Of a stretch of 7,236 bases of DNA, positions 1 to 4,732 are shown in pieces. Position numbers and translations under genes: made by a program. Positions within the stretch are counted from its first letter, which is position 1; every line of letters begins with the position of its first letter. The stretch lies in contig JAUXHM010000052.1 in NCBI GenBank assembly GCA_030621535.1, positions 1 through 7,236 of the forward strand. The letters are read 5' to 3'. The DNA is from Candidatus Methanophagales archaeon. GTDB taxonomy: Archaea > Halobacteriota > Syntropharchaeia > Alkanophagales > Methanospirareceae. The notes below the pieces were generated by a model. The model did not search any database, was not told where the DNA came from, and saw nothing but the letters and a program-made list of their open reading frames with translations.

Positions 1-37
1 TGTGTTAATCTCGTGGTTTATTAATTGCAATTTGTTA
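1..37 (-). repeat. Copy A of a 37-bp dispersed repeat, at the 3' end of the HisA-like gene
   Basis: This stretch matches 2248-2284 in the same orientation at 34 of 37 positions; the mismatches are at 19, 24 and 34. It shares the core TGTGTTAATCTCGTGGTT. Its last three bases (35-37) are the stop codon of the minus-strand HisA-like gene, so the repeat begins at the stop and runs downstream. It contains the 8-bp palindrome ATTGCAAT at 24-31. The left limit cannot be seen because the window starts here. The match is direct observation; a role as a 3'-UTR element or as a remnant of a mobile repeat is inference. Confidence 0.75.
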
Positions 38-772
38 CTTCGTTCGTAGGCGAAGCAAAGGCACAGGGATACTCCCATCGTGGACTGCGGTAGCAACCAG
101 AGCGCCTTTTACGCCTAACCTTCGCATCTTATCTACATCTTCACAACCGCTAACGCCGCCACCACACAGAATGTTATGTTCCGATACATCAACGGCACGA
201 GCGAGGAAATCGAAGTCTATTCCGCTTTTTGTTCCTACTCTATCCAGTTCCAGCACGATTACATCCCGTACGCCGCGATACTCGTTCAACTCGTTTAGTA
301 GCAGCAGCGGGTCCGTCTGCACGTGTTTATCCTTCGTCAGCACTTGTTTATTGAAAAGGTCAACGCTTACACTTACGTTTATGTCTGAATTATCATTTTT
401 CGATACCACGTCAATCAATTCCATAGACGCCGTTTCTGTTCCTAAAATGATACTATCGGCTATTCCCGCTTCAGCAGCTTCTTCCAGATCGGCTACCGTT
501 TTTACACCATAATCTACCATTATTCTCGCTTTTCTGTTATTATCCCTTATCTCCTTTATTATCCCTTTATTAGAACCCGTGCCCATAAGCCTGTTCAGGT
601 CAGCGATATAAACATCCGCAGGTTTTAGCTCTTCCATGATACGGACAGGGTCAGAGGAGCCAACGATAGAACTGAAGAGATGAACTGGCTCGTATTTCTC
701 TCGCTCTCCTCTCTTCGCATGCACTACTACACCGTCGAGCAAATCCAGCACAAAAATCAGTCTGAAGTTCAT
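35..772 (-). CDS. HisA/HisF-related TIM-barrel protein (COG1411-like, not canonical HisA)
   Basis: A 245-residue protein with the (beta/alpha)8 plan of HisA (ProFAR isomerase). The first strand is FVLDLLDG (residues 7-14), with D10 at the position of the HisA catalytic base. SVDLFN (136-141) puts D138 at the second catalytic Asp. The C-terminal phosphate half is recognisable as CGGGVSG (203-209) and GALVATAVHDG (223-233). Several features argue against true HisA. The N-terminal GGGI motif is replaced by VDYGV (86-90). The strand that normally reads DGT is LDRVGT (176-181), with V179 where HisA and HisF keep an Asp. No other his biosynthesis gene is adjacent. The protein fits the archaeal family described as related to proFAR isomerase, whose reaction I cannot name; as I recall, members also occur in bacterial tetrahydromethanopterin clusters. 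Sugar-phosphate binding in the cytoplasm is inferred. The start has no Shine-Dalgarno sequence and lies 41 bp from divergent hisS, so a leaderless mRNA is likely. Confidence 0.88.
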   Translation of the reverse strand: MNFRLIFVLDLLDGVVVHAKRGEREKYEPVHLFSSIVGSSDPVRIMEELKPADVYIADLNRLMGTGSNKGIIKEIRDNNRKARIMVDYGVKTVADLEEAAEAGIADSIILGTETASMELIDVVSKNDNSDINVSVSVDLFNKQVLTKDKHVQTDPLLLLNELNEYRGVRDVIVLELDRVGTKSGIDFDFLARAVDVSEHNILCGGGVSGCEDVDKMRRLGVKGALVATAVHDGSIPVPLLRLRTK

Positions 773-813
773 TTATGTTTAATTAAACTTTGTTGTTTTA
801 TTTATTTAGAAGA
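773..813. promoter_or_regulatory. Compact divergent promoter region, HisA-like gene / hisS
   Basis: Only 41 bp separate the two divergent start codons. For hisS (ATG 814), the AT-rich GTTTAATTAAAC at 777-788 lies 26-37 nt upstream, the expected TATA-box distance for a leaderless transcript. It is also a perfect 12-bp palindrome. For the HisA-like gene (ATG 772), the minus-strand run AAATAAATAAAA (796-807) lies 24-35 nt upstream. Neither gene has a convincing Shine-Dalgarno sequence; GAAGA at 809-813 abuts the hisS ATG, too close to serve. The sequence and spacing are seen directly. The promoter assignment follows archaeal TATA/TBP rules and is inference. Confidence 0.45.
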
Positions 814-2151
814 ATGCGAATAGAAAGAGCCCGAGGGACACGGGATTTCTTGCCTGAGGAGATGTGGAAGAGACGAACAATGGAAGCGCGGATGCGAGAC
901 ATCGCAGAGAAATGGGGCTATGGAGAGATACAAACACCCAGTTTTGAGCGCTCTGAACTGTTCACGGTTAAATCAGGCGAGGGAATCCTGAAGGAAATGT
1001 ATGAATTCCGCGACAAGGGCGGCAGACATTTAGCACTGCGACCTGAACTTACCGCCCCGGTGATAAGAATGTACGTTAATGAGCTGAAGATGGCGCCGAA
1101 ACCGACGAAGGTTTATTATTTCGGCAATTGCTTCAGGTATGAAGAGCCGCAGAAGTCGCGTTACCGTGAGTTCTGGCAGTTCGGCGCCGAGATAATTGGG
1201 TCTGACCGACCAGAGGCGCAAGCGGAAATAATAGCACTTGCTTACCATATCTTGGAGTCTTTAGGCATACACATAAAGGCAGAGCTGTACGTGGGTCATG
1301 TAGGTCTGATAAGAGAAGTATTACGAGCTGCAAATGTTGAGGCGGACAAGATAAACGGCGTGATGAGGTTGGTAGACAAAGGAGAAAGAGAAGAGGTAAT
1401 CGAGCTTTTGCGTGAGACGGGTGCAAAAGAGGACTTGATTGATGATTTGATAAGCCTGGTGGATTTAAAGGTAAAGGTAAAAGGTAAGGATGCACTAAAG
1501 GAAGCACGTGAGCGCGAAATAATTGTTTCTGACAGCGATGCGGCGAAGGAATTGGAGATGCTGCTACAAATCCTTGATTATTACGGCGTTGTATATACTT
1601 TAAACCCTGGAATAGCCCGTGGTCTGGATTATTACACGGGAATGGTATTTGAAATATACGAAACAGGAGGCAGGTTAGGCGCACAGAATCAGATATGCGG
1701 TGGCGGTTCCTATCGGCTGGCTACTTTGTTTGGCGGTGATGACACGCCTTCTACGGGTTTTGCTTTTGGCTTTGATCGATTAGCAGAACTATTCCCGCAA
1801 GAAACATCGGATTTGAAGCGAGGGGGCGTAGTAGCGGTAGCGGTGGTGGTAGTGCCGATACGAGAAAAAAATGCAGACTCGGCAGATGTAGTTGAAGAGG
1901 CGATAAAAATAGCGTCCAGACTGAGAGAACACATTCCCACGTATATAGACGTGATGAGCAGGAATCTGAGCGCTCAGTTATCTTATGCCAATGCCCTTAA
2001 TGCTTCGTTTGCCGTGCTTGTGGGCAAAACCGAAATAAAAGAAGGGAAAGTAACAGTGAGAAATTTAGAGACGGGAGAGCAAGAGAAAATAGGCGTAGAG
2101 GAATGCGTCAAAAAGATAACGAAAATTATTAACCACAAGATTATTCTTTAA
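814..2151 (+). CDS. hisS: Histidyl-tRNA synthetase
   Basis: Class II aminoacyl-tRNA synthetase that charges tRNA-His with histidine in the cytoplasm; 445 residues, normal for the family. The N-terminus has the typical RGTRDFLP (7-14). Motif 1 region is RPELTAPVIRMYV (76-88). Motif 2 is FRYEEPQKSRYREFWQFGAE (107-126), with Ser where the usual loop has Gly after QK. The two histidine-specific boxes are LDYYTGMVFEIY (271-282) and ICGGGSY (294-300), the latter in archaeal style rather than bacterial GGGRYD. Motif 3 is GFAFGFDRL (315-323) with the conserved Arg322. The C-terminal anticodon-binding domain (about 338-440) contains SRNLSAQLSYANALNA and GKVTVRNLETGEQ. A valine-rich stretch (339-347) opens this domain. 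I chose ATG 814 because an in-frame TTG at 790 would add eight hydrophobic residues ahead of the conserved start and would occupy the promoter. Convergent with purM. Confidence 0.97.
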   Translation: MRIERARGTRDFLPEEMWKRRTMEARMRDIAEKWGYGEIQTPSFERSELFTVKSGEGILKEMYEFRDKGGRHLALRPELTAPVIRMYVNELKMAPKPTKVYYFGNCFRYEEPQKSRYREFWQFGAEIIGSDRPEAQAEIIALAYHILESLGIHIKAELYVGHVGLIREVLRAANVEADKINGVMRLVDKGEREEVIELLRETGAKEDLIDDLISLVDLKVKVKGKDALKEAREREIIVSDSDAAKELEMLLQILDYYGVVYTLNPGIARGLDYYTGMVFEIYETGGRLGAQNQICGGGSYRLATLFGGDDTPSTGFAFGFDRLAELFPQETSDLKRGGVVAVAVVVVPIREKNADSADVVEEAIKIASRLREHIPTYIDVMSRNLSAQLSYANALNASFAVLVGKTEIKEGKVTVRNLETGEQEKIGVEECVKKITKIINHKIIL

Positions 2152-2177
2152 GAAAGAAAGCTTTACCAAATAAACAG

Positions 2178-2243
2178 TTTTTTAAATAAACTTGTTTTTG
2201 TTTTTTCTTTTAGCACAGGTTTTCTTTTTTTTTAAAAAAAAAA
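2178..2243. terminator. T-rich bidirectional termination region, hisS / purM
   Basis: The convergent gap 2152-2307 (156 bp) holds no gene. Downstream of hisS the plus strand has T-runs at 2178-2183, 2195-2199, 2201-2206, 2208-2211 and 2225-2233 (nine T). This last run is followed at once by ten A (2234-2243), which gives a ten-T run on the minus strand downstream of purM. Oligo-T stretches without a required hairpin are the known intrinsic terminator signal of archaea, so this stretch could end both transcripts. The runs are seen directly; terminator function is inferred. Confidence 0.6.
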
Positions 2244-2247
2244 GTGT

Positions 2248-2284
2248 TGTGTTAATCTCGTGGTTCATTATTTGCAATTTATTA
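2248..2284 (-). repeat. Copy B of the 37-bp dispersed repeat, downstream of purM
   Basis: This is the second copy of the sequence at 1-37, same orientation, with three mismatches (2266, 2271, 2281). It lies 23 bp past the purM stop codon and four bases from the A10/T10 run. It would therefore sit in the purM 3' UTR, just before the putative minus-strand terminator. The central palindrome of copy A is broken here to TTTGCAAT. Similarity ends at 2284: the next bases do not match the HisA-like coding sequence. Confidence 0.75.
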
Positions 2285-2307
2285 TTGGAATGACTATAGG
2301 TTTATTT

Positions 2308-3291
2308 TTACAGTACTTTCACATCCCCTACTTTTATCCCTCTCGCCCGCTCCACGACTTCACCCACGATTTTGCCCCCTGTTATCTGGATAGCTTCCTG
2401 CTCCTCGCTTTTCGGAATTACTACCGCGAAGCCCATACCCATATTGAACGTTTTATACATCTCCTGAGCCGTTATGTCGCCTTTCTCCTGTATAACCTGA
2501 AATATGTCATTCGCCACTAAAGGGTCGTGGATGTCGAAGCCGAGGTCCGTGATTCTTCGCAGTTTCAGAAACCCACTGCCCGTTATATGTGCCAAACCAT
2601 GCACTTCACACTTTTCCAGCAGCTCTAAAACCTCTGTATATATCCTCGTTGGCGTGAGTAACTCTTCGCCTATGCTTATCGAAGGATTGTACTCAAAAGG
2701 AGAATTGTAATCCAACCCTGCGGCTTCTATTACTTTCCTCGCAAGTGTTAACCCATTGCTGTGTATTCCCGAACTTTTCAGCCCCAGAACCAGATCGCCT
2801 ATTTCTATCTTTTCGCCTCGTATTACCCTGTCCTTTGAAACATATCCTACGCAAGTTCCAGAAAGGTCTAAATCGTTTACCACTTCGGGTAGTATCGCCG
2901 TTTCACCACCCACGATAGAAATATCAGAGATTCTCGCTCCTTCTTCTAATCCCTTACCTATTTCCGCGGCAACCCTCTCCTCTGGCTTTTCCATCGCGAG
3001 ATAATCAACAAACGCAATGGGCGTTGCCCCTACACAGTAAACATCGTTGACATTCATCGCGATGCAGTCTATACCTAAGGTATCCCATTTGTTTAGCTTA
3101 GCAGCAATCAGGACTTTCGACCCGACACCATCGGTAGAAATAGCGAGCAGATGCTGCGTATCAAAAGGGAGTTCAAAAAGGCCCGAGAAACCTTTTAGCT
3201 CTTTTACCCGGGTCATCTCCGCGGATAGCGCCTTTACAACTCCTTGCTCTTTTTTTATGTCCACGCCTGCTTTTGCGTATGTCCACGGCAT
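2308..3291 (-). CDS. purM: Phosphoribosylformylglycinamidine cyclo-ligase (AIR synthetase)
   Basis: ATP-dependent closure of FGAM to 5-aminoimidazole ribonucleotide (AIR), the fifth step of purine synthesis; AIR is also the precursor of the thiamine pyrimidine. The protein has 327 residues, close to the usual 330-350. Family motifs run in order: YAKAGVDI (5-12), STDGVGSK (52-59), GIDCIAMNVND (73-83), GATPIAFVDYLA (88-99), the ATP-binding GGETAILPE (128-136), GLKSSGIHSNGLTLARKV (170-187), LTPTRIY (212-218), HGLAHITGSGF (231-241) and NMGMGFAVVI (283-292). The segment after HITG reads SGFLKLRRI rather than the common GGL-ENIPR, a local divergence near the C-terminal domain. ATG 3291 is the natural start. 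No Shine-Dalgarno sequence is seen, but a TATA-like box lies 23-31 nt upstream. It lies downstream of the ATP-grasp gene in tandem but is separated from it by 162 bp with a palindromic element, so independent transcription is likely. Confidence 0.96.
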   Translation of the reverse strand: MPWTYAKAGVDIKKEQGVVKALSAEMTRVKELKGFSGLFELPFDTQHLLAISTDGVGSKVLIAAKLNKWDTLGIDCIAMNVNDVYCVGATPIAFVDYLAMEKPEERVAAEIGKGLEEGARISDISIVGGETAILPEVVNDLDLSGTCVGYVSKDRVIRGEKIEIGDLVLGLKSSGIHSNGLTLARKVIEAAGLDYNSPFEYNPSISIGEELLTPTRIYTEVLELLEKCEVHGLAHITGSGFLKLRRITDLGFDIHDPLVANDIFQVIQEKGDITAQEMYKTFNMGMGFAVVIPKSEEQEAIQITGGKIVGEVVERARGIKVGDVKVL

Positions 3292-3313
3292 AGAAAAGAA
3301 AAAGTAGTTGAGG

Positions 3314-3322
3314 TATATTAAA
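3314..3322 (-). promoter_or_regulatory. TATA-like box for purM
   Basis: On the minus strand this reads TTTAATATA, 23-31 nt before the purM ATG at 3291. That is the spacing expected for an archaeal TATA box driving a leaderless transcript. A second AT-rich stretch (GTTATACTT) lies directly upstream. The box sits about 20 bp from the end of the palindromic element at 3343. Sequence and spacing are observed; function is inferred. Confidence 0.4.
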
Positions 3323-3342
3323 GTATAACTTCTACCTATTTA

Positions 3343-3441
3343 GGACGCAGATTTAGCGGATTTACGCAGAAAACTATCCCCTCAAATTATCAAATGCCTT
3401 ACGTTTTTTAAAATCCTGATTATCTGCGTTCATCTGCGTCC
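3343..3441. repeat. Palindromic MITE-like / REP-like intergenic element
   Basis: An element of about 99 bp bounded by perfect 10-bp inverted ends: GGACGCAGAT (3343-3352) and ATCTGCGTCC (3432-3441). A second inner pair is ACGCAGA (3364-3370) and TCTGCGT (3423-3429), so the ACGCAGAT unit occurs twice on each side in inverted orientation. The middle is AT-rich and has no ORF. It fills most of the 162-bp gap between the ATP-grasp stop (12 bp away) and the purM promoter. I see no clear target-site duplication. As I recall, imperfect palindromes built on CGCAGAT units are common dispersed repeats in environmental bacterial and archaeal genomes; that this one is dispersed cannot be shown here. RNA from either strand could fold into a long stem. 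Confidence 0.7.
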
Positions 3442-3453
3442 GATTATCAAAAA

Positions 3454-4620
3454 TTATTCTTTCTTGTGTCTCACACCCGCTTTTATACGCTTGACATTGC
3501 TCATCGCTCCGGCAACTGCTTCCTCTCTGCTATCGCCAATCCCTATTCCAGTGGCAATGGGTTCTCCCTGCTTTACAATTCTGCCTTTTTCCGGAATGTC
3601 CACTATTCCTTGCACACCCATATCTAAATTCCCCATCACTACCCCTTCTTGTCTTGCAAACACAATCGTTTTTGCAGCATATCTTTTCGCTTCCACTCGT
3701 TCCACGAGTAAATCCCCTCTTACCGCTTTCATAGACGCATCAACTAAATTCAAATTTAGACCTGTAGAAAGCTCAACGGTGTCCAGGCTTCCTTGAAACC
3801 GCGGGTTCACTTCTATTACGAAAGGTTCATCGTCAGTAACAACAAAATCAATCCCGTTAGAGCCTACCAGCCCTAATTCAGTCGTTAAGAACTCTGCAAT
3901 TTCACACAACCGCTCTGAAGATTTTGTTACAAACGGTGAGATGTTTCCGCAGTAGGCAAAGGGTCCGGGAGCGTAAACCGAATCCAGACCTATCAACTGC
4001 TCATTCACGGATACCGAAATTGCCTCATGCTCGGTTGAAATGAGCGATACAGAGGCATGCGTTCCATTTATGTATTCCTGGAATAAGAAATCAGGAAAAA
4101 GTTTAGCCCAGCGAATCAACTCCTTTTCATCAATACAAAAGAAATTAGCCGTTCCCCCTCCGCCATAAACGGGTTTTGCCACCACGGGATAGTGAATGTC
4201 TTTCAGTTTCGCTTTTTCTTTTTCTTCCGCTATTTCTCTGCCCGTATAGCTAAGAGGATGCGGAATGCCTAAATCGTCTAATCGCGATGAAAGCCATGCT
4301 TTATTCGATACTTCTCTCGTCTTCTCCGGTGTGTTCCCCACTATCTTTTTCCTATCCTTAACCGTTAAGAACCCAAAATCCGCACTCTCAAACCCGGAGC
4401 CTATAATTATACCGTCAGCTTCTTCTATCTCCGCTTTAAGGTGTTTGACGTCGGCGTGAAGCTGAAGCGGATTCAGAGGGAAATATCTGGTGGCACATTT
4501 CCTCGTATCTACATCGCCAAAAGCATCGGCAGCATACATCTCATAGCCCGCCCTGCTGCCGGAGCATACGATATGCCTGACGGAATATCCGATTGCCAAT
4601 ATTTTTCTTGTTTGGTGCAT
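3454..4620 (-). CDS. ATP-grasp carboligase-like protein (COG2232-like), function unassigned
   Basis: A 388-residue cytoplasmic ATP-grasp protein. The N-terminal pre-ATP-grasp domain opens with KILAIGYSVRHIVCSGSRAG (6-25), followed by GYEMYAADAFGD (25-36). The ATP-grasp core has YPVVAKPVYGGGG (144-156) with the nucleotide-binding Lys149 and a glycine loop. The hinge is FQEYINGTHASVSL (180-193). The metal/phosphate site is GIDFVV (256-261) and FVIEVNPRFQGSLD (267-280), with E270, N272 and R274. The C-terminal part (about 335-383) has GRIVKQGEPIATGIG and GDSREEA. This matches the family described as predicted ATP-dependent carboligase related to biotin carboxylase. The acid and amine or carboxyl acceptor substrates are unknown. 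As I recall, relatives occur in bacterial tetrahydromethanopterin clusters. I chose ATG 4620 because conserved sequence begins there and a TATA-like box lies 27-32 nt upstream. ATG 4662 would add 14 unconserved residues, and reading back to 4953 would run inside ileS. Confidence 0.87.
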   Translation of the reverse strand: MHQTRKILAIGYSVRHIVCSGSRAGYEMYAADAFGDVDTRKCATRYFPLNPLQLHADVKHLKAEIEEADGIIIGSGFESADFGFLTVKDRKKIVGNTPEKTREVSNKAWLSSRLDDLGIPHPLSYTGREIAEEKEKAKLKDIHYPVVAKPVYGGGGTANFFCIDEKELIRWAKLFPDFLFQEYINGTHASVSLISTEHEAISVSVNEQLIGLDSVYAPGPFAYCGNISPFVTKSSERLCEIAEFLTTELGLVGSNGIDFVVTDDEPFVIEVNPRFQGSLDTVELSTGLNLNLVDASMKAVRGDLLVERVEAKRYAAKTIVFARQEGVVMGNLDMGVQGIVDIPEKGRIVKQGEPIATGIGIGDSREEAVAGAMSNVKRIKAGVRHKKE

Positions 4621-4646
4621 GTGGCGTGTGTGTGAAAACAAAGGAC

Positions 4647-4652
4647 TATTTA
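4647..4652 (-). promoter_or_regulatory. Candidate TATA-like box for the ATP-grasp gene
   Basis: TAAATA on the minus strand lies 27-32 nt upstream of ATG 4620, the usual distance for a leaderless archaeal mRNA. A more AT-rich alternative at 4661-4674 (minus strand, TTTATAATTTTTAT) would start transcription near 4640 and leave a leader of roughly 20 nt. No Shine-Dalgarno sequence precedes ATG 4620. I cannot decide between the two boxes. Confidence 0.3.
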
Positions 4653-4691
4653 GTAGGAACATAAAAATTATAAAAGTTATATTTTCATACC

Positions 4692-4703
4692 AAATAAAAT
4701 ATA
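4692..4703 (+). promoter_or_regulatory. Candidate TATA-like box for ileS
   Basis: AAATAAAATATA lies 30-41 nt upstream of the ileS ATG. TATATT at 4678-4683 is a second candidate, which would give a longer leader that includes the whole ribosome binding site. The 112-bp gap 4621-4732 thus carries divergent promoters and shows no small gene. Assignment is by position and composition only. Confidence 0.35.
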
Positions 4704-4719
4704 CTGTTCGTACAATAGA

Positions 4720-4724
4720 TGGAG
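4720..4724 (+). promoter_or_regulatory. Ribosome binding site deciding the ileS start
   Basis: TGGAG, followed eight bases later by ATG 4733, is the clearest Shine-Dalgarno match ahead of any gene here. It also overlaps a decoy ATG at 4719 that is out of frame with ileS. This supports 4733 as the true start and suggests that the ileS transcript has a leader. Confidence 0.5.
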
Positions 4725-4732
4725 ATAAAGAA

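Noticed and set aside
171..512. Plus-strand open frame inside the HisA-like gene (113 codons)
   Set aside because: Ser/Thr-rich antisense reading of a conserved TIM-barrel gene, with no start context or domain.
35..772. Annotating the TIM-barrel gene as canonical hisA
   Set aside because: The DGT-strand Asp and the N-terminal GGGI motif are missing and no histidine biosynthesis genes are nearby; adjacency to hisS is not evidence for the pathway.
790..813. TTG start at 790 for hisS
   Set aside because: It would add eight residues ahead of the conserved N-terminus, would leave almost no room for the promoter, and has no ribosome binding site; ATG 814 fits the family start.
1133..1684. Long minus-strand open frame inside hisS (183 codons)
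   Set aside because: Fully antisense to a strongly conserved enzyme; composition is rich in Leu, Pro and Ser without any domain, typical of a shadow frame.
3343..3441. CRISPR repeat, tRNA or riboswitch in the ATP-grasp/purM gap
   Set aside because: No regularly spaced direct repeats, no cloverleaf with T-loop signature, and the nested palindrome is better explained as a MITE/REP-like element.
4618..4634. Alternating purine/pyrimidine GT-rich tract as possible Z-DNA or a microsatellite
   Set aside because: Only about four GT units with interruptions; too short to claim a structure.
4719..4721. ATG just upstream of ileS as an alternative start
   Set aside because: Out of frame with the synthetase by 14 bases and overlaps the ribosome binding site.
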